Shown: positions 8,574 through 17,007 of the stretch, piece by piece | How the letters are laid out: each line of letters starts with the position of its first letter | How positions within the stretch are numbered: position 1 is the first letter of the stretch | Assembly (NCBI RefSeq): GCF_021502675.1 | Contig: NZ_JAKFHA010000014.1 | Coordinates: forward strand, 106,748 to 170,747 | Origin: Yinghuangia soli | Lineage (GTDB): Bacteria; Actinomycetota; Actinomycetes; Streptomycetales; Streptomycetaceae | Reading direction: 5' to 3' | DNA length: 64,000 nt | Translations under genes and position numbers: made by a program | Notes under the pieces: generated by a model | The model's input: the letters and a program-made list of their open reading frames with translations, nothing else | The model's database searches: none | Told to the model about the DNA's origin: nothing

Positions 8574-10163
8574 CTACTCCCACTCGATGGTGCCCGGGGG
8601 CTTGCTGGTCACGTCGAGGACGACGCGGTTGATCTCGCGGACCTCGTTGGTGATGCGGTTCGAGATACGGGCCAGCAGGTCGTACGGGAGGCGCGACCAG
8701 TCCGCGGTCATGGCGTCCTCGGACGAGACCGGGCGCAGGACGACCGGGTGGCCGTAAGTGCGGCCGTCGCCCTGCACGCCCACCGAGCGGACGTCGGCCA
8801 GCAGCACCACCGGGCACTGCCAGATCTCGCGGTCCAGGCCGGCCTTGGAGAGCTCGTCGCGGGCGATCGCGTCGGCGTCGCGGAGGATCTCCAGGCGGTC
8901 GGCGGTCACCTCGCCGATGATGCGGATGCCGAGGCCGGGGCCCGGGAACGGCTGGCGCCACACGATCTCGGAGGGCAGGCCCAGCTCTTCGCCGACCGCG
9001 CGGACCTCGTCCTTGAAGAGCTTGCGCAGCGGCTCGATGAGCTTGAACTGCAGGTCCTCGGGGAGGCCGCCGACGTTGTGGTGCGACTTGATGTTCGCGG
9101 TGCCGGTGCCGCCGCCGGACTCCACGACGTCCGGGTAGAGCGTGCCCTGGACCAGGAACTCGACCTGCTCGCCGTGCGCGCCGGCCTCGGCGACGACCTC
9201 GGCCGCGGCGTGCTCGAAGACCCGGATGAACTCGCGGCCGATGATCTTGCGCTTCTCCTCGGGGTCGGTGACCCCGGCCAGCGCGTTCAGGAAGCGCTCC
9301 TGCGCGTCCACGACCTTCAGCGAGACGCCGGTGGCCGCGACGTAGTCGCGCTCGACCTGCTCGGCCTCGCCCTTGCGCAGCAGGCCGTGGTCGACGAAGA
9401 CGCAGGTCAGCTTGTCGCCGACGGCCTTCTGCACGAGCGCCGCGGCGACCGCGGAGTCGACGCCGCCGGACAGGCCGCAGATGACGTGCTTGTCGCCGAC
9501 GGTCTCGCGGATGTGGTCGACCTGCTCGTCGATGACGTTGGCCATCGTCCAGTCCGCGCGCAGCCCGGCGCCCACGTGCAGGAAGCGCTCCATGACCTGC
9601 TGGCCGTACTTCGAGTGCAGAACCTCGGGGTGGTACTGGACGCCGTACAGCCGGCGCTCGTTGTCCTCGATCGCGGCGACCGGGGCGCCCGCGGAGGTCG
9701 CGGTGACCGCGAAGCCCTCCGGGGCGCGGTCGACGGCATCGCCGTGCGACATCCACACCGACTGGTCGGCGGGCTGGCCGTCGAACAGGGTGGAGGCGGT
9801 GTCGGTGACCGTCAGCTCGGTGGCGCCGAACTCGGCGAGGCCGGTCTCGGCGACGTTGCCGCCCATCGCGCGCGCCATCGCCTGGAAGCCGTAGCAGATG
9901 CCGAGGACCGGGACGCCGGCCTGGAACAGCGCCGGGTCGACGCTCGGCGCGCCGTCCGCGTACACCGACGACGGGCCGCCGGAGAGCACGATGGCCGCGG
10001 GCTTCTTCGCCAGCATCTCGTCGACCGGCATGGTGTGCGGGACGATCTCGCTGTAGACGCGGGCCTCGCGGACCCGTCGGGCGATCAGCTGCGCGTACTG
10101 GGCACCGAAGTCGACGACGAGAACGGTTTCGGTACCGCTCGCGTCCGGACTGGTCGAGGTCAC
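8574..10163 (-). CDS. guaA: GMP synthase (glutamine-hydrolysing)
   Basis: A 529-residue enzyme of normal length that makes GMP from XMP, ATP and glutamine, the last step of guanylate synthesis. The N-terminal class I amidotransferase domain shows [16 protein letters not shown] and the nucleophile loop GICYGFQAM. The ATP pyrophosphatase domain has the P-loop [12 protein letters not shown] near residue 233, and the C-terminal XMP/dimer domain has [16 protein letters not shown]. The start is GTG (10163). guaB and guaB3 for the preceding step lie some 18-21 kb away, so the pathway is not one operon. It is divergent from the chorismate mutase leader. Confidence 0.98.
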   Translation of the reverse strand: MTSTSPDASGTETVLVVDFGAQYAQLIARRVREARVYSEIVPHTMPVDEMLAKKPAAIVLSGGPSSVYADGAPSVDPALFQAGVPVLGICYGFQAMARAMGGNVAETGLAEFGATELTVTDTASTLFDGQPADQSVWMSHGDAVDRAPEGFAVTATSAGAPVAAIEDNERRLYGVQYHPEVLHSKYGQQVMERFLHVGAGLRADWTMANVIDEQVDHIRETVGDKHVICGLSGGVDSAVAAALVQKAVGDKLTCVFVDHGLLRKGEAEQVERDYVAATGVSLKVVDAQERFLNALAGVTDPEEKRKIIGREFIRVFEHAAAEVVAEAGAHGEQVEFLVQGTLYPDVVESGGGTGTANIKSHHNVGGLPEDLQFKLIEPLRKLFKDEVRAVGEELGLPSEIVWRQPFPGPGLGIRIIGEVTADRLEILRDADAIARDELSKAGLDREIWQCPVVLLADVRSVGVQGDGRTYGHPVVLRPVSSEDAMTADWSRLPYDLLARISNRITNEVREINRVVLDVTSKPPGTIEWE

Positions 10164-10267
10164 GGAAGGCCTTCCGAGGAGTGCGGGGGTCCCTTGATTC
10201 TACGGGCTCGTGATCGGACGCCCGTCTCGGCATCCGGAAGGTGCGCCCGGGGCGGCGTGGTACAGGG

Positions 10268-10273
10268 CATACT
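10268..10273 (+). promoter_or_regulatory. Probable -10 box of the chorismate mutase leader transcript
   Basis: CATACT ends 8 bases before the ATG of the leader peptide, so the transcript would start at or next to that ATG and be leaderless. The shbA-type sigma gene shows the same GGCATACTG context at the same distance. No clear -35 box is seen. Confidence 0.45.
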
Positions 10274-10280
10274 GTGCGCC

Positions 10281-10346
10281 ATGTTCAGTGCGGCGTACGT
10301 CTTTACCTATGGCTCCGGGGATCCCGGCGCCATCGCTGTTGCCTGA
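10281..10346 (+). CDS. Putative Phe/Tyr leader peptide for attenuation of chorismate mutase
   Basis: A 21-codon reading frame (ATG to TGA). Its first ten residues read MFSAAYVFTY, giving two Phe and two Tyr codons within ten. It is followed 15 bases after the stop by a 17-base-pair hairpin and then, in the same direction, by the chorismate mutase gene, whose product feeds Phe and Tyr synthesis. This is the layout of ribosome-mediated attenuation: stalling at aromatic codons would favour an alternative fold. A weak hairpin GCCTG/CAGGC (10341-10358) overlaps the leader stop and, when extended, would pair with the first bases of the terminator stem. The peptide is inferred from context alone. 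Confidence 0.62.
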   Translation: MFSAAYVFTYGSGDPGAIAVA

Positions 10347-10361
10347 ACGACCACAGGCTTC

Positions 10362-10398
10362 AACGGCGCCCCGGGTTCTCGGAACCCGGGGCGCCGTT
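10362..10398 (+). terminator. Attenuator-type terminator upstream of chorismate mutase
   Basis: A perfect 17-base-pair stem runs from 10362-10378 to 10382-10398 with a 3-base TCG loop, and is followed by a short pyrimidine run. It separates the leader peptide from the chorismate mutase gene. Its position in front of a gene rather than after one marks it as an attenuator. Confidence 0.75.
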
Positions 10399-10450
10399 CC
10401 GTTTCCCGGGTATGCGAGACACCGGTCCGCCCGACCCGAGGAGAACTCCC

Positions 10451-10756
10451 GTGACCAGCACCACGCCTTCCGCCTCCGCCGCCTCCGCCGCGGGCGCCGA
10501 CCCGCAGGCCTCCCCCGAGCAGGTCATCGCGGACACCCGGACCCGCATCGACGATCTGGACCGGCGCATCATCGCGCTGATCGCGGAACGCGTGGCGCTG
10601 TCCCAGGAAGTGCAGCGCACCCGGATCGCCGCGGGCGGCCGCCGCGTGCAGCTGACCCGCGAGATGGAGGTCATCAACCGCTACCGCGAGGCGCTCGACA
10701 AGCCGGGCACCGAGGTCGCGATGGCCCTGCTGGAACTGTGCCGCGGCCGCATCTGA
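10451..10756 (+). CDS. Chorismate mutase (AroQ class)
   Basis: A 101-residue all-helical AroQ-type mutase that turns chorismate into prephenate, the branch point to Phe and Tyr. The core is TRIDDLDRRIIALIAERVAL, then SQEVQRTRIAAGGRR, a long second helix, and LLELCRGRI at the end. Residues Arg, Lys/Arg and Glu of the AroQ active site are in the usual places. The GTG start follows AGGAGA at good spacing. About 26 residues at the N-terminus are Ala/Ser-rich and likely disordered. The leader peptide and hairpin upstream suggest control by charged Phe/Tyr tRNA. Confidence 0.9.
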   Translation: MTSTTPSASAASAAGADPQASPEQVIADTRTRIDDLDRRIIALIAERVALSQEVQRTRIAAGGRRVQLTREMEVINRYREALDKPGTEVAMALLELCRGRI

Positions 10757-11248
10757 CGTGTCCTCAGGCCGCCGTCCGGCAGGCGTTTCCCGGGCACATC
10801 ACTCGAAAGGGGACGCCTGCCGACCCGACGGCGTAACCTCCCCGCGCCGACCGTCGTTGTGCCTGCTGACCAGCCGCCCACCGGCGGCCCTGGTCGCCGA
10901 GATCGTCGGCGCGATGAGGCATGTCGTATGCGGCTGCCGTGGGACCTCGCGCCGGCGCCGTGACCGGGACGCAGGGGACAGCAATCCGGTCACGACCCCG
11001 CCGGCGGCCGGTGTCGGGGACGCCCGATATCGGCCGCCGAGCCTCAGGCGGACACCACGGCGACGCGGTGAAAGGCACGCCTGCAGACGCCGGCATCGAC
11101 AATCGTCACGCTGCGCCTGGAGATCACACACTATCTGTAATCGGGGCGACTGCGAGCGGTACGGCACACCGGACCGGCCGGAAGCCCGCACGGGACCCCG
11201 GCCGACCTGCGCAAAGACCGATGCGGACATCGGCCCCGCGGCCGCGCC
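10757..11248. other. 492-base intergenic stretch, no gene recognised
   Basis: Reading frames here on both strands are Arg/Pro-rich, without family motifs or good ribosome sites, and codon-position GC bias is weak. The motif ACGCCTGC appears twice in near-repeat contexts around 10812 and 11077. I see no convincing gene, RNA or terminator beyond that. Confidence 0.5.
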
Positions 11249-12823
11249 TCAGCGCACGCCGAACGTCTTCATGATGCGCAGCGACAGCGTCAGCGACCGC
11301 GCCCACTGCTCGTCGGTCATGCCGAACGGCGCCGCGATCGGGATCACCCGCTGCGTGGCGACGGTCTGCGCCTCGGTGAACTTCGTGATGCCCTCGACGC
11401 CGTGCCGCCGCCCGAGGCCGGAGTCGCCCATGCCGCCCATCGGCGCCCCCGCGCTGCCGTACGACGCGGCGTAGCCCTCGTTGACGTTCACGCTGCCCGC
11501 GTGCAGCCGCCGCGCGAGGCGCGCGCCGCGCGCGGTGTCGCGGGTCCACACGCTCGCGTTGAGGCCGTACGCCGTGGCGTTGGCCCGCTCGACAACCTCG
11601 TCGACGTCGGTGAACGGGTAGACCGAGACGACCGGCCCGAAGGTCTCCTCGGCGCACACCGCCATGCCGGGAGTGACGTCCTGCAGCACGGTCGGCTCGT
11701 AGAACAGCGGGCCGATGTCGGGGCGCGCCCGGCCGCCGGTAAGCACCTTGGCGCCGTTCTCACGGGCCTGGTCGACGTGCCGGGAGACGTTCTCCAGCTG
11801 GCGGCGCGAGGTGAGCGAGCCCATGTCGGCGTCCCAGCCGTAGCCGGCCGCGAGGCGCATGCCCTCGACCCGGGCCAGGAAGCGCTCCAGGAACTGGTCG
11901 TGCACGTCGGCGTGCACGAACATGCGCTCGATCGACACGCACAGCTGCCCGGCCGACGAGAAGCACGCCCGCACGGCGCCTTCCGCGGCCCGGTCCAGGT
12001 CGGCGTCCGGGAGCACGATCATGGCGTTCTTGCCGCCGAGTTCGAGTGATGCGCCGACCAGCCGGGCGGCAGCCTGCTGCGCGACCTGCCGGCCGGTGCG
12101 GGTCGAGCCGGTGAAGCACACGTAGTCGGCGTGCGCGACGACCGCCGGGCCGACGACCGGGCCGTCGCCGATGACGATCTGCCACAGGTCCTCGGGCAGG
12201 CCGCACTCGGTGGCGACGTCGAGCGCCCACAGCGCGGTCAGCGCGGTCTGGGTGTCCGGCTTCATGACCACCGCGTTGCCCGCGATCATCGCCGGGATCG
12301 CGTCGCCGATGGACAGCGCCAGCGGGTAGTTCCACGGCGAGACCAGGCCTACGACCCCCTTGGGGTGCCGGACCTCGACGGCCTTGGTGAGCACCGGCAG
12401 CGCGCCGGCGCGGCGCCGGGTGCGCAGGTAGCCGCGGGCCCGGCGGCCGTAGTGCCGGCAGGTGAGCGCGACGTCGAGGACCTCTTCGAAGGCGTGCTTG
12501 CGGACCTTGCCGGTCTCGGTCTGGATGATGTCCAGGATCTCGTCCTGGCGGGCCAGCAGGCGGTCGTGGAAGCGCAGGAACACCGCGGCGCGCTCGCCGA
12601 CCGGGCGCTCGGCCCAGCGCTGCTGCGCGACCCGGGCCCGCTCGTACGCCGTCGCGACGTCCTCCGGGGTGGACTCCGGCAGGTCGGCCACCGCGGCGCC
12701 GGTGAACGGCGCGCGGGTGGTGACCCGGGTCGGGACGGCGCCGGCCACGACGCGCCGCACCAGGCGGTCGACCGGGAGCTCGGGGTGGGCAGCGGGGGCC
12801 GCGGCGCGGGCAATGTCCGTCAT
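11249..12823 (-). CDS. Succinate-semialdehyde dehydrogenase (NADP+ type)
   Basis: A 524-residue aldehyde dehydrogenase most like GabD2-type succinate-semialdehyde dehydrogenases of Actinobacteria. They oxidise succinic semialdehyde to succinate in the GABA shunt or a bypass of 2-oxoglutarate dehydrogenase. Landmarks are VVGLVSPWNYPLALSIGDAI (cofactor and oxyanion Asn), TGSTRTGRQVAQQ, the general-base LELGGKNAMIV and the catalytic Cys in SSAGQLCVSIER. The C-terminal part has EETFGPVVSVYPF. It is the last gene behind the minus-strand kinase group, 75 bases after the kinase stop, so partial co-transcription is possible. Substrate choice is by family likeness. Confidence 0.87.
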   Translation of the reverse strand: MTDIARAAAPAAHPELPVDRLVRRVVAGAVPTRVTTRAPFTGAAVADLPESTPEDVATAYERARVAQQRWAERPVGERAAVFLRFHDRLLARQDEILDIIQTETGKVRKHAFEEVLDVALTCRHYGRRARGYLRTRRRAGALPVLTKAVEVRHPKGVVGLVSPWNYPLALSIGDAIPAMIAGNAVVMKPDTQTALTALWALDVATECGLPEDLWQIVIGDGPVVGPAVVAHADYVCFTGSTRTGRQVAQQAAARLVGASLELGGKNAMIVLPDADLDRAAEGAVRACFSSAGQLCVSIERMFVHADVHDQFLERFLARVEGMRLAAGYGWDADMGSLTSRRQLENVSRHVDQARENGAKVLTGGRARPDIGPLFYEPTVLQDVTPGMAVCAEETFGPVVSVYPFTDVDEVVERANATAYGLNASVWTRDTARGARLARRLHAGSVNVNEGYAASYGSAGAPMGGMGDSGLGRRHGVEGITKFTEAQTVATQRVIPIAAPFGMTDEQWARSLTLSLRIMKTFGVR

Positions 12824-12898
12824 GCGGCCAGCCTAAGCCGGGCTACTTCGCAGTAACAAGGCTTCGGCAAGCTTCCGGGACGCGTGCCCGGGTGCCGG

Positions 12899-14944
12899 TC
12901 AGCCCTCGCGGAAGTTGGCGAGGACCGTGTCGAAGACCTTGCGGGAGCTCGACCAGTCGGGGTCGAACGAGGCGACATAGACCGAGAAGTCGGTGCCCTT
13001 GTCGGTCCGCATGCCCACGTCGATCGCGTGGCTGGGCTTGAGGTTGCCGCCCTGCGGGTCGAACGGGTTGCCGAGCCACGTGAACTCCCACACCGCGGCC
13101 TCCCAGCCGGGCCGGCCGATGGGGTACGAGGCGAGCTGCAGCGTGCGGTAGTCCTGCTTCTTCTTCTTGAAGTCCGCATCGATCGCGGTCAGGTTGTCCA
13201 GCGGGCGCACGCCGCCGTTGTCGATGCCGATCCGCAGGAACGTCTTGCTGCGCGGGTCGACGTAGTCGATCTGCGCGCCGCTCTGCGAGCGCGTCCAGCC
13301 GTTCGGCACGAACAGCGAGAAGCCGGCCGGGTCGCGGGTCCAGGTGTAGCCGGGCACCGGCGCGGGCGCACCGGTCGTCGCGGGCGGCGTGGTGGCACCG
13401 GGCGGCGGGACGATCGCGCTCGGGCCGCCGCTCGCGCTCGGCGAGCCGCTCGGCCGGTCGCCGGGCTGCCCGCTGACCTGCACACCGTCGGTGGCGGCGG
13501 CGTTCACCGGCGGATTCGCCTTGTCGTCGTCGCCGCCCCGCAGCACGAACGTGACCGCGACGCCGGCCGCGATCAGCGCGATGACCAGAGCCGTGATGCC
13601 GAGCGCCATCGGCTTGCGGGACGCCCGGGCGGGCGGCGCGGCCGGGCCCGATGCCTGCAGGGTGTGCGGACCGGTCGGGTACGGGCCCGCGGGCGCGGCG
13701 GGTCCCGCCGGGTAGCCCTGGCCGTACGTCGGGCCGTACCCCGCCGCGGGCCACGGCGTTCCGGCCGAGTGCGAACCGGGATGCGACCCGGGACCCGACC
13801 CCGGATTCGACCCTGGATTCGATCCCGGATACGTCCCCGCGTAGGACCCCGGTCCCGAGTCGGAGCCGGCCGAAGGACCGGTCACCGTGGGCGAGTTGCC
13901 GACCGCGAATGCGGCGCCGTGCACGGTGGCCGTACCCGCGCCCACGCCCGGCGCCATCCCGTGCGCCGACTCCGCAGCGGGTATGGAACCCGCTGGCGGC
14001 ACTGCCGAGTTGGCCTCGGTCGGCGGGACCGCTCCGCGGTGCGCCTGGGTCTGGTCGCCGCGCACGATCCCGGTCAGGAGGCGCTCGACCTCCTTGGCGG
14101 GCAGGCGCTGCGCCGGGTCCTTCTGCAGCAGGCCGTGGATCACCGGGAGCAGGACGCCCGCCCGGCGCGGCGGGTCGGGCTCTTCGAGCAGGATCGAGTT
14201 GAGCGTGCTGATCATCGTCGGCCGGTCGAAGGGGTTGCGCCCCTCGACCGCCATGTACATGACCAGGCCGAGCGACCACAGGTCGGCGGCGAGGTTCGGG
14301 CGCAGGCCCTGGGCCCGCTCCGGGGCCAGGAAGTTGGGCGAGCCGATGAGCATGCCGGTCGCGGTCAGCGTCTGCGCGCCGGTCTCGGTCGCGATGCCGA
14401 AGTCGGTGAGCACGACCCGGCCTTGCAGCGTCACCAGGATGTTGGCCGGTTTGACGTCCCGGTGCAGGACGCCTTTCTCCTCGGCGGCCATGAGCGCGCC
14501 GAGGACCTTGAGGCCGACCTCGGCGGCCTCGGCGGGCGCCAGCGTGCCGCGGTTCTTGAGCACGTCGGCAAGCGACTCGGCCTCGACGAGTTCCATGACG
14601 ATCCACGGGATGCCGCCGTCCTCGACGACGTCGTGGATGGTGACGACGTTCTCGTGGGTGATCCGCGCGGCGGTGCGCGCCTCGCGCAGCGTGCGCTGCT
14701 GCTGGATCTCGCGCTCTTCGTCGTCGAGGTGCTCGGGGAGCCGCAGTTCCTTGATCGCGACGTCCCGGTGCAGCATCTCGTCGACGGCCCGCCAGACCGT
14801 GCCCATGCCGCCGCGGCCGAGCACCCCGGCCAGCCGGTAGCGGCCCGCCACGATGCGTGCGGCACCGGCCGGACGCGCCGGCCCGCCCGCGTCCGCGCGT
14901 GCCGCATCCCCGGACACGCCGCCGGCCGGCCCGCCGTCCGCCAT
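12899..14944 (-). CDS. Membrane Ser/Thr protein kinase 1, with shared C-terminal WEFTW domain
   Basis: A 681-residue Hanks-type kinase. The kinase domain runs from about residue 33 to 300 with glycine loop GRGGMG (43-48), Lys65, HRDVKPAN (161-168) and DFG (181-183), so it should be active. A Pro/Gly/Ser-rich linker contains short PGSN/PGSH tandem repeats. One membrane helix (ALGITALVIALIAAGVAVTF, about 449-468) follows, then about 60 linker residues and a roughly 150-residue outer domain (about 529-681) with FSLFVPNGW and AVWEFTW. That end domain recurs in four neighbours. The next kinase starts about 215 bases upstream. It may belong to the kinase cluster linked to spore-wall synthesis in S. 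coelicolor. Confidence 0.93.
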   Translation of the reverse strand: MADGGPAGGVSGDAARADAGGPARPAGAARIVAGRYRLAGVLGRGGMGTVWRAVDEMLHRDVAIKELRLPEHLDDEEREIQQQRTLREARTAARITHENVVTIHDVVEDGGIPWIVMELVEAESLADVLKNRGTLAPAEAAEVGLKVLGALMAAEEKGVLHRDVKPANILVTLQGRVVLTDFGIATETGAQTLTATGMLIGSPNFLAPERAQGLRPNLAADLWSLGLVMYMAVEGRNPFDRPTMISTLNSILLEEPDPPRRAGVLLPVIHGLLQKDPAQRLPAKEVERLLTGIVRGDQTQAHRGAVPPTEANSAVPPAGSIPAAESAHGMAPGVGAGTATVHGAAFAVGNSPTVTGPSAGSDSGPGSYAGTYPGSNPGSNPGSGPGSHPGSHSAGTPWPAAGYGPTYGQGYPAGPAAPAGPYPTGPHTLQASGPAAPPARASRKPMALGITALVIALIAAGVAVTFVLRGGDDDKANPPVNAAATDGVQVSGQPGDRPSGSPSASGGPSAIVPPPGATTPPATTGAPAPVPGYTWTRDPAGFSLFVPNGWTRSQSGAQIDYVDPRSKTFLRIGIDNGGVRPLDNLTAIDADFKKKKQDYRTLQLASYPIGRPGWEAAVWEFTWLGNPFDPQGGNLKPSHAIDVGMRTDKGTDFSVYVASFDPDWSSSRKVFDTVLANFREG

Positions 14945-15159
14945 GATTTCCTCCCGCTGTGCCGGTGGTCCGGCCTCCCCCGCCGGGACTCCACCGGATG
15001 TGTGCCGTTAGCCCGGTCAGCCTAAAGCCTCCGGGGCCGCGCGACCGGCGCCCGCCCCCGTCCGGCCGCCCGCGCACGGCCGTTCCCGCGGCATCCGGGC
15101 AAGCCGGAGGCCCGGATGCGGCAGGAACGGTCCGCCTCGTATGTACGCGTCCGCCTCGG

Positions 15160-16863
15160 TCAGCCGGCGACCTCGGCCGCCGGGGCCACCACCACCGGTC
15201 CGCTGCTCGGCGGCGTGGTGGTGGGCGGCTTCGTCGTGGTCGGCTTGGTGGTCGTCGGCGCCGTCGTGGTCGGCTTGGTGGTCGTGTTGGTCGGCCGGTG
15301 CGTGGTCGTCGGACGCGTGGTCGGCGACGTCTTCTTCGTCGCCGGGGAGTCGTCCTTCGTCTCGGATCCGCCCGCCCCGGCATTGCCGTTCGAGTCGTCG
15401 GTCGCCGGGCTCAGCACGCCGCCCACACCCGCATCGGAGCTGTCGCCGGTGGCCCCGGCGCTGTTGCCGCTGTCGTTCCCGGTGCCGCCGCCTCCGCCGC
15501 CGTCCTTGTCCATCGCCGCCGGGATGGCCCAGATCGCCGCGGCCACCGCTGCCGCGGCCAGTCCGCCCATCAGGACGTACTTCGACCGCGAGCGCTGCCG
15601 CGGCGGGAAGGCCTCGCCGGTCATCCGCTGCGTACCGCCGGGGCCGACCGGCGCCTCGGCGCCGTGCATGGCCGGGCCCGGGAACGGCGGCGGGGTGTCC
15701 GGGTTGCGCGGGTGGCCGGCACCCGCGGTCCGCGTCTCGTCGGCCTGCTCGTGCGCCACCGGAACCCAGCCGGACGACTCGCCGGCCGCGCCGTACGCAC
15801 CCGCGCCCAGCGCCCCGGCCGCCGCACCCTCGCCCGCCGTGCGGGCGAAGCCGGGCCCCTGGGTGAGCCCGTGCGGTCCGCGCGGGTCCTCGACGGTGGC
15901 CTGGCCGCCGAACGACGAGGGCTCCGGCGGCGCCGGGATGCCCAGCGCCGCGGCGCCCGCGCCGGTGGCCAGTGCCGTCTCGGCGCTCGCGTGGCCGCCC
16001 GCCGCGAGGGCCTGCCCGGTGCCGTGCTGCTTCCCCTTCAGCGCAGCACCGAGCAGGAGTTCGGTCTCGGCCTCGTCGGGCCGGTCGTCCGGTTCCTTGC
16101 GCATGAGCGCGGCGATCGCCGGGCCGAGCGCGCCTGCGTACCGGGTGGCCGCAGGCTCGTCCTGCAGCACCGCGGTCAGCGTCTCGATGGCGCCGCCCCG
16201 GGCGAACGGGGAGCGCCCCTCGACCGCCTGGTAGAGCGTCACGCCCAGCGACCACAGGTCGGACGCGGCCCCGGGCCGCCGGCCCAGGACGCGCTCCGGC
16301 GCCAGGTATTCGGGCGAGCCGATCAGCATGCCGGTCGCGGTCAGCGTCGCGGAGCCGAGCACAGTGGCGATGCCGAAGTCGGTGAGCACGACCCGGCCGC
16401 CGCTGCCGATCAGGATGTTGCTGGGCTTCACGTCGCGGTGCAGCACGTCGGCATCGCGCGCCGCGCGCAGCGCGGACAGCACCTTGATGCCGATCTCGGC
16501 GGCCTCGGACGGGCCGAGCCGGCCCTCGTGCTCGATCACGTCGTCGAGCGAGCGGGCCCGCACCAACTCCATGACGATCCACGGGCGGCCGCCGTCCTCG
16601 ACGACGTCGTAGATGGTCACCACGTTCGGATGCACCACGCGTGCGGCCGCCCTGGCCTCGCGCATGGCGCGCTCGCGCCGGGTCTCCTGCTCCGCGGGGT
16701 CGAGGTCGTCCGGTATACGGACTTCCTTGACCGCCACCTCGCGGCGCAGCAGTTCGTCGACGGCGAGCCAGACCGTGCCCATCCCCCCGCGGCCCAGCGA
16801 TTCGCCGAGCCGGTACCTGCCATTGACCAGGCGGCTTTCGCGGCCGCCACTTGCCTCCGTCAC
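15160..16863 (-). CDS. Membrane Ser/Thr protein kinase 2, Thr/Pro-rich outer tail, no end domain
   Basis: A 567-residue Hanks-type kinase: GRGGMG at 24-29, Lys46, HRDVKPSN at 142-149, DFG at 162-164. A single membrane helix lies near residues 430-450. The outer part is about 117 residues of Gly/Ser then Thr/Pro-rich sequence with TTTKPTTT-like repeats and no folded domain, unlike the other five kinases here. Only about 215 bases separate its stop from the next gene, so the missing domain is not simply frameshifted nearby. GTG at 16863 is chosen over longer forms because GGGAGGG lies just upstream of it. Confidence 0.92.
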   Translation of the reverse strand: MTEASGGRESRLVNGRYRLGESLGRGGMGTVWLAVDELLRREVAVKEVRIPDDLDPAEQETRRERAMREARAAARVVHPNVVTIYDVVEDGGRPWIVMELVRARSLDDVIEHEGRLGPSEAAEIGIKVLSALRAARDADVLHRDVKPSNILIGSGGRVVLTDFGIATVLGSATLTATGMLIGSPEYLAPERVLGRRPGAASDLWSLGVTLYQAVEGRSPFARGGAIETLTAVLQDEPAATRYAGALGPAIAALMRKEPDDRPDEAETELLLGAALKGKQHGTGQALAAGGHASAETALATGAGAAALGIPAPPEPSSFGGQATVEDPRGPHGLTQGPGFARTAGEGAAAGALGAGAYGAAGESSGWVPVAHEQADETRTAGAGHPRNPDTPPPFPGPAMHGAEAPVGPGGTQRMTGEAFPPRQRSRSKYVLMGGLAAAAVAAAIWAIPAAMDKDGGGGGGTGNDSGNSAGATGDSSDAGVGGVLSPATDDSNGNAGAGGSETKDDSPATKKTSPTTRPTTTHRPTNTTTKPTTTAPTTTKPTTTKPPTTTPPSSGPVVVAPAAEVAG

Positions 16864-17007
16864 GGGTCCCTCCCCATCGGACCGTGCTGTACATCGTCCC
16901 CCCGAGACAACGTATGGAGGCCCATGCCCGTTCGGAGCTGCCGCAATCGGATCCGGACGTGCCCGTGACGGAACCGGCACAGTACTCGCCCGCATCGGGC
17001 GCCCTGA

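Noticed and set aside
10805-11100. ACGCCTGC near-repeats as CRISPR-like or att sites
   Set aside because: Only two loose copies, different flanks, no spacers, cas genes or integrase.
10799-11230. 143-codon minus-strand frame in the gap after chorismate mutase
   Set aside because: Arg/Ser-rich, no ribosome site, no recognisable domain, weak third-position GC.
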